Assembly: GCA_022842065.1 (NCBI GenBank)
Contig: JALHQH010000017.1
Coordinates: forward strand, 143,105 to 207,104
Reading direction: 5' to 3'
DNA: 64,000 nucleotides
DNA from: Caldilineaceae bacterium
GTDB lineage: Bacteria > Chloroflexota > Anaerolineae > Caldilineales > Caldilineaceae
Positions 8,509 to 16,129 of this stretch are shown here, piece by piece. A model generated the notes under the pieces. That model had not been told where the DNA came from. It was given only the letters and a program-made list of their open reading frames with translations, and did not search any database. The translations under genes were made by a program, and so were the position numbers. Every line of letters starts with the position of its first letter. Position 1 is the stretch's first letter.

Positions 8509-8583
8509 GCCCTGGGCTAAAGCCACAGGGCTACGGGACAACGCCGGGTAAACCCGGCTGAGGGAGGGGGTACCTGGCGTTGT
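8509..8583. repeat. REP-like hairpins
   Basis: A hairpin GCCCTG-GGCTAAAGCC-A-CAGGGC (8509-8531) is followed by outer arms ACAACGCC (8538-8545) and GGCGTTGT (8576-8583) around a GCCGGGTAAACCCGGC stem. The ACAACGCC ends are shared with the element at 6720 while the inside differs. The rest of the 270-base gap before the first PPK2 gene shows nothing recognisable. Confidence 0.7.
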
Positions 8584-8712
8584 TCGGTAGCACGGGTGCC
8601 CACTGGGCGCGTTGATGGCGGGGCGGGATGTCAACATCCGAAGAGCCCATTGAACCGCAAATGATTTGGTGGCTTTATCGCACGCCCTGGCTTGATCGTT
8701 TAAGGAAGCACC

Positions 8713-9477
8713 ATGAAAACTCTGGCTGAAGTTGACCTCACCTTAGCGTTACCGGATAAAGCCTACAAAAAAGTACGCCATGCGCAGATGGCGCGGCTGC
8801 TCGAATTAGAGCAGTTGGTCTATCAGCGCCAGGTACCGGTGATGGTGGTCTTTGAGGGGTGGGACGCCGCCGGCAAGGGGACCACGATTCGCCACTTTAC
8901 CGAAAAGCTCGATGCCCGCGGCTTTAAGGTACTGTCGACCAATGCGCCGCGGACCCACGAGCGGCAACGCCCCTGGCTCTGGCGTTTCTGGATGAATATT
9001 CCGCGCCACGGCCAGATCGCGATCTTTGACCGCAGTTGGTATGGCCGGGTGTTGATCGAGCGGGTCGAGGGCTTAACCCCCATCCCCGAGTGGATTCGGG
9101 CCTACGAGGAGATCAACGCGTTTGAGCGCACACTTGCCAATGACGGTACGGTCTTTATCAAATGTTGGTTACATATTTCCAAGGTCGAACAGTTGCGCCG
9201 CTTTCTCTTACTTTCGCAAAAACCAGAGACAGCCTGGCAAGTGGCCGCCGAAGATTGGGACCATCATCGTAAGTATGACGAGTATCTGGCGGCGGTAGCC
9301 GATATGCTGGATAACACGAGTACGGCCGTTGCCCCCTGGCATGTCATTCCGGCCACGGATGCCAACTATCGCACCTTCGCCGTTTTCTCGACGGTGATTG
9401 CCCACCTGGAAGCGGCCCTTGGTGAAGAACCCAGCGACTGGTCAAAGATCGAAAAAGTATACCAGCGGTTGTCATAA
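8713..9477 (+). CDS. ppk2: Polyphosphate kinase 2 family protein (first copy)
   Basis: A 254-residue PPK2-family enzyme. Walker A is FEGWDAAGKGTTI (about residues 48-59), Walker B is IFDRSWYGRVL with Asp106, and the lid region has RPWLWRFWMNIPRHG. PPK2 enzymes move phosphate between polyphosphate and nucleotides, making NTPs from NDPs/NMPs or the reverse. Some residues differ from usual members (RFLLLSQKPETAW replaces the common RFxxRxxDPxKxWK), so specificity may be altered. A second PPK2 gene follows 75 bases on. The last codons (YQRLS-stop) lie inside a 73-bp repeated element. Confidence 0.9.
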   Translation: MKTLAEVDLTLALPDKAYKKVRHAQMARLLELEQLVYQRQVPVMVVFEGWDAAGKGTTIRHFTEKLDARGFKVLSTNAPRTHERQRPWLWRFWMNIPRHGQIAIFDRSWYGRVLIERVEGLTPIPEWIRAYEEINAFERTLANDGTVFIKCWLHISKVEQLRRFLLLSQKPETAWQVAAEDWDHHRKYDEYLAAVADMLDNTSTAVAPWHVIPATDANYRTFAVFSTVIAHLEAALGEEPSDWSKIEKVYQRLS

Positions 9478-9530
9478 TTTAGCATTTTCTACACGAGTAA
9501 AAATGCTAAATTATGACAGAGCCGAGTATA
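9458..9530. mobile_element. 73-bp MITE-like palindromic element, copy 1
   Basis: The element starts TATACCAGCGG and ends GAGCCGAGTATA, with internal 19-nt arms 9470-9488 and 9500-9518 (TGTCATAATTTAGCATTTT and complement) around loop CTACACGAGTA. It is present again in reverse orientation at 52569-52641 with two differences in 73 bases. The TATAC/GTATA ends suggest TA-flanked insertion like IS630/mariner-type MITEs; that is inference. It overlaps the 3' end of the first PPK2 gene. Confidence 0.8.
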
Positions 9531-9552
9531 GTCGAAGCAGCGGAGCCTGTTC

Positions 9553-10419
9553 ATGCTTGAGATGATCGACCTGACCCAGCAGTTGACCAAAAAAGAATAT
9601 AACCAGCAATGCCAGCAACTTCAGACCCAACTGCGCATTTTGGGCTACTATCTCTACCAACGCCAACGCCCAGCAATTCTGCTCTTTGAAGGCTGGGATG
9701 CGGCGGGCAAAGGCGGCGCGATCAAGCGCCTCACCGAGCGGCTGGATCCACGCGGCTACATCGTCTACCCGATTGCCGCGCCCAAGGGCGATGATGCAGA
9801 AAAACACTACCTCTGGCGCTTTTGGCGGCGCTTACCGGCGCAAGGGGTGATGGCAATCTTTGACCGCAGTTGGTATGGCCGGGTCTTGGTCGAACGCGTA
9901 GAGGGGTTTGCCCCTGCGGAAGCCTGGCAACGGGCCTATGGCGAGATCCGCGAATTCGAGCAACAGTTGGTCGATTTTGGGGCGATTGTGCTAAAGTTCT
10001 GGATGCACATCAGCAAAGAAGAGCAGTTAGCACGCTTTGAAGGGCGCGAGGCGCGGCCCCATAAAAGCTGGAAGCTGACCGACGAGGATTGGCGCAACCG
10101 CGAAAAGTGGGATCAATATGAAGCGGCGGTCGAAGAGATGTTAATCAAGACGACAACCGTACATGCCCCGTGGACAGTGGTCGCCGGCAACGATAAACGC
10201 TTTGCACGCATCCAAGTGTTACAGACCGTGGTCGAACGACTTAGCCATGAGCTAGGCATTGATGCCACGCCTGAACAACTCCACAGCTTACCACCGTTGG
10301 CCGCGGTCGTGCCCGTTCCGGAATGGGCCAAAGCTGAAGCCAAAAAGCTGGAGCTTAGGCTTGATGGCACTTGGAAAACGCAAGGCAAAACAAAGCATAA
10401 ACAGCAGAAGGATAAGTAG
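9553..10419 (+). CDS. ppk2: Polyphosphate kinase 2 family protein (second copy)
   Basis: A 288-residue PPK2-family enzyme with Walker A LLFEGWDAAGKGGAI (about 43-57), Walker B IFDRSWYGRVL (Asp104), and the usual HISKEEQLARFEGR and PHKSWKLTDEDW segments, so it looks more canonical than the first copy. It catalyses polyphosphate-dependent nucleotide phosphorylation. The C-terminus is extended and Lys-rich (AEAKKLELR, KTKHKQQKDK). It ends four bases before an ABC permease gene, suggesting a shared transcript. Tandem divergent PPK2 copies could prefer different nucleotides (NMP versus NDP); this is inference. Confidence 0.92.
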   Translation: MLEMIDLTQQLTKKEYNQQCQQLQTQLRILGYYLYQRQRPAILLFEGWDAAGKGGAIKRLTERLDPRGYIVYPIAAPKGDDAEKHYLWRFWRRLPAQGVMAIFDRSWYGRVLVERVEGFAPAEAWQRAYGEIREFEQQLVDFGAIVLKFWMHISKEEQLARFEGREARPHKSWKLTDEDWRNREKWDQYEAAVEEMLIKTTTVHAPWTVVAGNDKRFARIQVLQTVVERLSHELGIDATPEQLHSLPPLAAVVPVPEWAKAEAKKLELRLDGTWKTQGKTKHKQQKDK

Positions 10420-10423
10420 CCAC

Positions 10424-11410
10424 ATGGCTGCACACAATGAAGTAACTCGCCCCACCAGACCGCGCGTCGTGACCGGTCGCCGTGGGCTTAACCAGTGGTT
10501 GGGTGGCTCGCGTAGCTTACAAACCAATCTGGCCCTCACCACGATGGCGCTGCCGGGCGTGATTTTGCTCTTCATCTTCGCCTATCTGCCTATGGCCGGG
10601 CTGGTGATCGCCTTTAAGGATTATCGCTTTGCCGAAGGGATCTGGGGTAGTGCCTGGGTGGGACTGGAGAACTTTCGTTTTCTCTTTGGCACCGATCAGG
10701 CGTGGCGCATTACGCGCAATACGCTGCTGATGAACAGTCTCTTCATCGCCACCAGCACGGTTGGGTCGCTGACAATCGCAATCTTGATGAATGAGATCTA
10801 CACCAGTCGGCTGAGCAAGTTCTACCAGACGATGCTCTTCTTCCCCTATTTCATCTCCTGGATCATCGTCAGCTATTTTGTCTATGGCTTTCTCAACGGC
10901 GACACCGGGATTGCGAATAAAACCTTAGCCGCGCTGGGAGCCGAACCGGTTGCCTGGTATCGCGCCCCCGAGTATTGGCCAGCAATCTTGACGATTGCCC
11001 ATCTCTGGAATGGGGTCGGCTTTGGCAGCATTGTCTATCTGGCCGGCATTCTGGGCATCGACACGCAACTCTTCGAGGCCGCCAAGATCGATGGGGCCGG
11101 CAAGTGGCAACAGATCCGCTTTATTATGATGCCCATGTTGTTGCCGCTGATCATCATCCTGGTGCTGCTCTCGATTGGGCGCATCTTCAACGCCGACTTT
11201 GGCCTCTTCTTCTTTGTCCCGCGCGATACACCGATGCTCTACAGCACGACTGATGTGATCGACACCTTTGTCTACCGTTCACTGGTTGAATTGGGTAATA
11301 TCAGCATGGCCGCGGCCGCCGGTTTCTACCAATCCGCAGTCGGCTTTTGTCTGGTTGTCCTGGCGAATTGGATTGTGCGACGGATTAATACCGATTATTC
11401 GTTGTTTTAA
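10424..11410 (+). CDS. Sugar ABC transporter permease, LplB type
   Basis: A 328-residue inner-membrane permease with about six membrane spans and the EAA loop TQLFEAAKIDGAGKWQQIRFIMMPML before the last spans. Features such as FKDYRFAEGIWGSAWVGLENF and the C-terminal RRINTDYSLF are typical of LplB permeases, which work with LplC and a large lipoprotein to import oligosaccharides or related solutes. ATG 10424 is preferred to the longer frame, which would overlap the PPK2 gene by 160 bases. The paired permease follows after a 388-base interval holding an antitoxin gene and a toxin remnant. Confidence 0.9.
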   Translation: MAAHNEVTRPTRPRVVTGRRGLNQWLGGSRSLQTNLALTTMALPGVILLFIFAYLPMAGLVIAFKDYRFAEGIWGSAWVGLENFRFLFGTDQAWRITRNTLLMNSLFIATSTVGSLTIAILMNEIYTSRLSKFYQTMLFFPYFISWIIVSYFVYGFLNGDTGIANKTLAALGAEPVAWYRAPEYWPAILTIAHLWNGVGFGSIVYLAGILGIDTQLFEAAKIDGAGKWQQIRFIMMPMLLPLIIILVLLSIGRIFNADFGLFFFVPRDTPMLYSTTDVIDTFVYRSLVELGNISMAAAAGFYQSAVGFCLVVLANWIVRRINTDYSLF

Positions 11411-11429
11411 CCGAACAGGAAGCTTGCTA

Positions 11430-11495
11430 ATGTACATCGACAATTTTATCTGGTTACCTGAAATTGAAGATCAATATTATGAACGAAAACGATAG
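11430..11495 (+). pseudogene. BrnT-like toxin remnant with internal deletion
   Basis: A 21-codon frame reads MYIDNFIWLPEIEDQ-YYERKR. The first part resembles the N-terminus, and the end the basic C-terminus, of BrnT-like toxins of about 90-100 residues; the middle is missing. It overlaps the start of an intact CopG/BrnA-like antitoxin by 17 bases, the normal toxin-antitoxin order. The assignment of such short ends is tentative, but an equivalent arrangement exists at 46002. Confidence 0.5.
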
Positions 11496-11760
11496 TGTAA
11501 CCTTAACATCGATTTCAAAAGCTGATACGATCGAAGGGATTGGCGAGTATTGGGACACGCATAGTCTGGCTGATCACTGGGAAGAAACCCACGAAGTCGA
11601 ATTTGAGGTGCGTGCGCAACGCCGGCATCGTGTTGTGATTGAGCCGGAACTTTACCAGCGCGTTGAAACCCAAGCCCGCCAACGTGGCGTACAACCAGAA
11701 ACGTTGATCAACTTATGGATTAGCGAGCGACTCCAAGACAAAGTTGTCCTTGCCCATTAA
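11479..11760 (+). CDS. CopG/BrnA-like antitoxin
   Basis: A 93-residue protein: an acidic N-terminus (GIGEYWDTHSLADHWEETHE) and a C-terminal ribbon-helix-helix-like segment (HRVVIEPELYQRVETQARQ, then GVQPETLINLWISERL). This is the layout of BrnA/CopG-type antitoxins. ATG 11479 is chosen over the upstream TTG 11464. Its expected toxin is reduced to 21 codons just upstream. The gene sits between the two permease genes of an ABC importer, in the same direction, so it is probably an insertion into that operon that still allows read-through. Confidence 0.75.
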   Translation: MNENDSVTLTSISKADTIEGIGEYWDTHSLADHWEETHEVEFEVRAQRRHRVVIEPELYQRVETQARQRGVQPETLINLWISERLQDKVVLAH

Positions 11761-11798
11761 CAGAGTTGCTATGGGTAGACCAAATCACACGTAAGGAA

Positions 11799-12716
11799 AT
11801 GACTTTGATAGCTCCTATAGAAAATGCCGAGACACCCCGCGCCAATCGATGGCGTAAACCCTTTTCGTGGGGCAAACTTGCGGTCCATCTGCTGCTGGCC
11901 GTGATCGGGCTGGCCTGTGTCATCCCGATGATCCTGGTCATTTCGATTTCGTTTTCGGATGACAAACAACTGGCGCTGCAGGGCTACAGCCTGTTGCCGG
12001 TTGGCTTTAGCACCTTTGCTTATGAGTATATCCTGCAGCAGCCGGCGCAGATTTTGCAGGCTTATGGGGTGACGATCTTTATCACTGCGGTGGGCACCCT
12101 GCTGGGGCTGTTGCTCTGCGCCATGCTGGGGTATGCCATTTCGCGCCAGGATTTTCTGCTGCGTGGCCCGATCTCGTTCTATGTCTTTTTTACACTACTC
12201 TTCAGCGGCGGCATGGTGCCCTTCTACATCCTTGTCACGCGTTACTTGGGCTTGAAGGACAATGTGCTGGTGTTGATCCTGCCCTATCTGGTGACGGCTT
12301 GGTATGTGTTGATTTTGCGCACCTCCTTTGCCCAGTTGCCGACCGAGTTGCTCGACGCCGCGCGGATTGATGGCGCGGGTGAGTGGCGCATCTTCTTGCA
12401 GATTGTGCTGCCGCTTTCCAAGCCGGTCTTGGCGACCATTGGCCTCTTCTTCATTCTGCGCTTCTGGAATGATTGGTTCCTGGCCTTGCTTTTTATCAAC
12501 ACGGCCTCGCTCTATCCGCTCCAATATCTGCTCTACGTGCTGATGGCCAACATCAATTTCCTCGCCTCCAACCCGCAGACCACCGGGGTCCCGATTCCCG
12601 TACAGTCGGCGCGCATGGCAATGGCGGTGTTGGCCTTTGGGCCAGCGTTGTTCAGCTTCTTATTGTTGCAGAAGTACTTTGTGCGCGGGATCACGATTGG
12701 TGGGTTGAAAGGATAA
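11799..12716 (+). CDS. Sugar ABC transporter permease, LplC type
   Basis: A 305-residue permease with six predicted spans, EAA loop LLDAARIDGAGEWRIFLQIVLPL, and the LplC hallmarks LFSGGMVPFYILVTRYLGL and C-terminal YFVRGITIGGLKG. It forms the membrane channel with the LplB-type permease at 10424; the binding protein follows at 13009. No ATPase gene is in the cluster, so a shared multi-sugar ATPase elsewhere must power it. An in-frame TTG lies at 11766; ATG 11799 is chosen, with AAGG close upstream. Confidence 0.9.
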   Translation: MTLIAPIENAETPRANRWRKPFSWGKLAVHLLLAVIGLACVIPMILVISISFSDDKQLALQGYSLLPVGFSTFAYEYILQQPAQILQAYGVTIFITAVGTLLGLLLCAMLGYAISRQDFLLRGPISFYVFFTLLFSGGMVPFYILVTRYLGLKDNVLVLILPYLVTAWYVLILRTSFAQLPTELLDAARIDGAGEWRIFLQIVLPLSKPVLATIGLFFILRFWNDWFLALLFINTASLYPLQYLLYVLMANINFLASNPQTTGVPIPVQSARMAMAVLAFGPALFSFLLLQKYFVRGITIGGLKG

Positions 12717-12809
12717 TTAATAATTAATGGAAAATAATTAATTGTTAATTGTTAACCCCGCCCTAACCCTCACCTACGAAGAGATAGAACTATTGACGGT
12801 GCGATAGTC

Positions 12810-12830
12810 CCTCCCCCAGGTTGGGGGAGG
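12810..12830. terminator. Hairpin after the LplC-type gene
   Basis: CCTCCCCCA (12810-12818) pairs with TGGGGGAGG (12822-12830). Between the permease stop and this hairpin is A/T-rich sequence with TTAATTAAT/TTAATTGTTAA words. It probably separates permease transcription from the binding-protein gene, which has its own promoter. Confidence 0.55.
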
Positions 12831-12889
12831 TTAGGAGGGGGTGGCTTGATAGTTACGATTAATTGTTGATTAGGCGAGAAAAAACGTGG

Positions 12890-12918
12890 TTGCGACCGGC
12901 GCGGCTCTCGATTATACT
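12890..12918 (+). promoter_or_regulatory. Sigma-70-like promoter for the LplA-type binding protein
   Basis: TTGCGA (12890-12895) and TATACT (12913-12918) are separated by 17 bases. A short inverted repeat CGTGCA-CTTTA-TGCACG (12922-12938) covers the expected start point and could be an operator. The binding-protein ATG is about 90 bases downstream, preceded by GGAGGTAG. Confidence 0.6.
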
Positions 12919-12921
12919 ACT

Positions 12922-12938
12922 CGTGCACTTTATGCACG
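12922..12938. promoter_or_regulatory. Possible operator palindrome
   Basis: CGTGCA-CTTTA-TGCACG is a 6-bp-arm palindrome just after the -10 box at 12913. Its position suits a repressor site or the first hairpin of the transcript; no regulator gene is adjacent. Confidence 0.35.
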
Positions 12939-13008
12939 TGAAAACTTGTTTATTTTCCCCAACCCATTGTGATAACGCTCAATCTTACAAAATATTGGAG
13001 GTAGTTGT

Positions 13009-14541
13009 ATGAAGAAGGTAAGCGACCGTTTTGTCGCGCTGCTGCTTTTGGTGGCCTTGTTGGTCACCGCCTGTGCCCCAGCCGTTGCCCCAGCCGATGC
13101 GCCCGCCGCCGGTGCCGATGCGGCGGCAGCCGAATATGTCCCAGTCACCTACACCTATGCCGGCAGTGGTGTCCCCACCGACTTACAGTTAGTCCAAGAT
13201 GCCATCAATGAGATTCTACATGAGAAGATCGGCGTCCACCTGACGTTGGAGCCAATCGACTATGGCGCGTATAACGACAAGATGCAGTTGCGTCTGGCCT
13301 CGGGCGAAGCGTGTGACATTATCTTCACCGCCCCCTGGATCAACAGCTACACCAACAATGTGGCAAATGGGGTCTTGGCCGAGTTAGACGATCTCTTGCA
13401 GACGGAAGCCCCTGGGCTGTGGGCCAGTATGCCGCCCACCACTTGGGACGCCGCGCGCATCAACGGCAAAATCTACGGCGTGATCAATCAGCAGATCTTC
13501 CCCAAGCCCTGGGGTGTCCATGTGCGGACTGATCTGCTCGAAAAATACGACTTCAGCCTCGAGGGTGTCACCAAGTGGGAAGATATGGAACCCTTCCTAG
13601 AAGCGGTCAAAGAAGGGGAAGGCATTACCCCGCTTATCTCCGACGATCAGGGCGATACCATGTACCGCGCCACCTACTATGGTATCGACCCGCTCGATGA
13701 TGGCATCGGTTTTATTGGCGTGCGTGCGGACGATGAAACGCTGACCGTGCTCAACGTCATGGAAACTGAGGAATATCGCGAAGCAGTCAACCTGACCAAG
13801 AAGTGGGTTGATGCCGGTTACTTCTCCAGCAGCCCACCCTCCGCCGATGAAGCACGCGCCAACTTCCGTGCCGGGCTCTATGCGATGGGCTACCATGTTG
13901 AAAAGCCGGGCAATGCAATTGAGATGGAAACCGCGACGGGCTGGACCTTCGAGAGCAAGAATCTGACCGATCCGCTGATTCTCGACACCGCCGGCGCGAC
14001 CGCCACCCTCAACGCGATCTGCAAAACTTCCCCCAATCCGATTGAAGCGATGCGCGTGCTGGAATTACTCAATACCGACGCCGAAGTCTACAACCTACTG
14101 GCACGCGGCATTGAAGGGGTGCACTGGGTATGGGCCGATGAAGCGAACAAGGTCATCGGCTATCCCGAAGGCATGACCGCGGAGACGAGTACCTACAATC
14201 CCAACAGTGATTGGATGTTTGGCAATCAGTTTAATGCCTACTACCGCGATGCACGGCAGGTCGGGGCCTGGGAAGCGACCAAGGAAATGAACGACACCGC
14301 TTTCCCGTCGGTGGCGCTCGGCTTTGTGGTTGACCGCACGCCGATCCAGACCGAAGTCGCGCAGGTAACCGCCATCCTCACCGAGAAGGGGACACCCATT
14401 GCCAACGGTTTTGTTGCCTATGACGAGGCGATGCCGGCGTTGCTCGACGAGATCAACGCAGCCGGTGCCCCCAAGATCATCGAAGAAGTGCAGCGCCAAC
14501 TGAATGAGTGGGCAGCAGCCAGGGGCGGTACAACGAAATAG
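13009..14541 (+). CDS. Extracellular solute-binding lipoprotein, LplA type
   Basis: A 510-residue lipoprotein: basic start MKKVSDR, hydrophobic stretch, lipobox VTAC with Cys22, then an Ala/Pro linker to about residue 45. The mature part resembles large binding proteins paired with LplB/LplC (YTYAGSGVPTDLQLVQDAIN, LRLASGEACDIIFTAPW, KIYGVINQQIFPKPWG; DUF3502-type C-terminus). It presumably captures an oligosaccharide or other glycan fragment for the permeases at 10424 and 11799. Order in the locus is permease-permease-binding protein, with the last under its own promoter. Confidence 0.9.
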   Translation: MKKVSDRFVALLLLVALLVTACAPAVAPADAPAAGADAAAAEYVPVTYTYAGSGVPTDLQLVQDAINEILHEKIGVHLTLEPIDYGAYNDKMQLRLASGEACDIIFTAPWINSYTNNVANGVLAELDDLLQTEAPGLWASMPPTTWDAARINGKIYGVINQQIFPKPWGVHVRTDLLEKYDFSLEGVTKWEDMEPFLEAVKEGEGITPLISDDQGDTMYRATYYGIDPLDDGIGFIGVRADDETLTVLNVMETEEYREAVNLTKKWVDAGYFSSSPPSADEARANFRAGLYAMGYHVEKPGNAIEMETATGWTFESKNLTDPLILDTAGATATLNAICKTSPNPIEAMRVLELLNTDAEVYNLLARGIEGVHWVWADEANKVIGYPEGMTAETSTYNPNSDWMFGNQFNAYYRDARQVGAWEATKEMNDTAFPSVALGFVVDRTPIQTEVAQVTAILTEKGTPIANGFVAYDEAMPALLDEINAAGAPKIIEEVQRQLNEWAAARGGTTK

Positions 14542-14569
14542 TGAAGTAAGAGCTGTACACTATCACAAA

Positions 14570-14623
14570 TAACGGGGTAAACGTAGGGGCACGGCATGCC
14601 GTGCCCCTACGTTTACCCCGTTA
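14570..14623. terminator. Perfect 54-bp palindrome without loop
   Basis: Arms 14570-14596 and 14597-14623 are exact 27-nt reverse complements (outer TAACGGGGTAAAC, core GTAGGGGCACGGCA). It lies between convergent genes, starting 28 bases after one stop and ending three before the other, so it is a likely two-way terminator. The core GTAGGGGCACGGC is shared with the element at 49769, whose outer arms are different. Confidence 0.9.
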
Positions 14624-14626
14624 CCT

Positions 14627-15328
14627 TTAGAGGTCAATTTCTTGCACGCCGGTAAAGAGCAGCACTTTGTTGTTGTTGTTAGCCTGGCTTAGCGCCGCAA
14701 GCAGGGCTTGGGCGTCGTCAGGACGCTTCATCTCCACCGTGTAAACCAATTCGGTTAAGAGGCCGGCTTGCACGGTCTCCATCGCCACCAGATCGTAGCG
14801 GTTGAGATAACGGCTAAAGGGCTCCCGCAGCACCAGGTCGGGGGTCATGTCGCTTGGTAGGCGAACCTTGAGTACTTGTTGCGCAATCGGGCGGGCAAAG
14901 AGATCAAAACGCACCATCGCCAGGATCAACAGCGAGATGGTGACCGTGGCCACAATCCCCAAAAAGTAGAAGCGCGTGCCGCAAGCCATCCCTGCGGCCA
15001 TCGCAAAGAAGATAAAGCCGACATCGCGCGTATCCTTGATCGCGTTGCGAAAACGAATGATCGAGAGCGCACCGACCAGCGTAAAGGCGCGGGCGATGTT
15101 GGAGCCAATAATCAGCATGATCACCGCCACCACCATTGCCATGAGCACCAACGTCTGCACATAGGATTGGGTGTAGGCGGTGCCGCGATAGGTGGCCCGA
15201 TAGACATAGCCGATGAGCACCGCCAGCATAAAGCTCAGGGTCAAGGTCAGGACAACATCCTGCACGGTAAACAGTGAGGCGTTCGCTTGCAGCGCGTCAA
15301 ACTCTCCCACTAACACTTCCCAATTCAT
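14627..15328 (-). CDS. DUF4956 membrane protein
   Basis: A 233-residue protein with about four membrane spans in the first 140 residues and a soluble C-terminal domain. It carries the DUF4956 signature around GALSIIRFRNAIKDTRDVGFIF. Such genes are regularly next to VTC-domain polyphosphate polymerases and CotH kinases, exactly as here. The function is unknown; a membrane role in polyphosphate synthesis or transfer is inferred from context. It overlaps the VTC gene by four bases (ATGA). Confidence 0.9.
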   Translation of the reverse strand: MNWEVLVGEFDALQANASLFTVQDVVLTLTLSFMLAVLIGYVYRATYRGTAYTQSYVQTLVLMAMVVAVIMLIIGSNIARAFTLVGALSIIRFRNAIKDTRDVGFIFFAMAAGMACGTRFYFLGIVATVTISLLILAMVRFDLFARPIAQQVLKVRLPSDMTPDLVLREPFSRYLNRYDLVAMETVQAGLLTELVYTVEMKRPDDAQALLAALSQANNNNKVLLFTGVQEIDL

Positions 15329-16107
15329 GGCTGTAACATTTCTATGTGTTGACGACGGCGAATCGCTTCACAGCGTTCAAGCGCCGCACAATATTTGCTG
15401 ATCCGGCGCGGCGTACAGCCATGCCGACTCAATAGTTGGGCCAACCAATAGGGGATCGTCTGGTTGACCTTGACTTCTAAAATCGACCAACTTGGGGCCA
15501 AGACCGTTTGCAGCGGCCCCGCGTCGGTGGTCAGTAGGCTCAGATTCTCGACGCGACCACGCACATCGGTGTCAAACGTGATACGCAGATCGGGGTAATC
15601 CCTATGACCGCCATACGCAGCCCGCTGATAGCTTACCACACAGGTGGGCTGAAGGTGTAACGCCCCAAAGAGATAGTGTAGCTCTTGGGCGGTGCGCTGC
15701 TCTGGCGCGGTGAGATTTGGTAGCGTCTCGGCATAGTCACCAAAGTTAGCCGCAACGCCATAGGGTAGCCGTAGCCGCCGTTTGCCCATGCGCACATTGG
15801 TCCGCTGTTTGATCTCCAAAAAGACCACTGTTTCCGGCAACACAACCGGATTACCATAGGTGCGCACACGAACCTTGCGCCGCATCTTCACCCCATTAAC
15901 CTTGTCCCAATAGGCTTTGTAATCAGCCGTGTCATAATAGAGGCTGGTGACCGCATAGTGGCCATCGTCATCGCCAAAGGGATCGGGCCGAAGCACTTGG
16001 TTCACCGCCGTTGCCAGGGCCAGATGTTGGGTGCGGTTGAGCAAAAATTTGATTTCATGGCGCAGATGGGCCTTAGGCCGTAGATCATTCGCAACGCGTT
16101 CAGTCAT
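15325..16107 (-). CDS. VTC domain protein (polyphosphate polymerase type)
   Basis: A 260-residue protein matching the VTC catalytic domain, a triphosphate-tunnel fold: RHEIKFLL at the start, SLYYDTADYKAYWDKVNG, the basic strand MRRKVRVRTYG, VVFLEIKQRTNVRMGKRR, and the acidic/basic strand SWSILEVKV near the end. In yeast the VTC domain makes polyphosphate from ATP. The bacterial version lacks the SPX and membrane domains; here the DUF4956 partner may supply the membrane part. It is the middle gene of a CotH-VTC-DUF4956 cluster. Confidence 0.9.
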   Translation of the reverse strand: MTERVANDLRPKAHLRHEIKFLLNRTQHLALATAVNQVLRPDPFGDDDGHYAVTSLYYDTADYKAYWDKVNGVKMRRKVRVRTYGNPVVLPETVVFLEIKQRTNVRMGKRRLRLPYGVAANFGDYAETLPNLTAPEQRTAQELHYLFGALHLQPTCVVSYQRAAYGGHRDYPDLRITFDTDVRGRVENLSLLTTDAGPLQTVLAPSWSILEVKVNQTIPYWLAQLLSRHGCTPRRISKYCAALERCEAIRRRQHIEMLQP

Positions 16108-16129
16108 CGCTGTTCTTGTTTCCTACATT

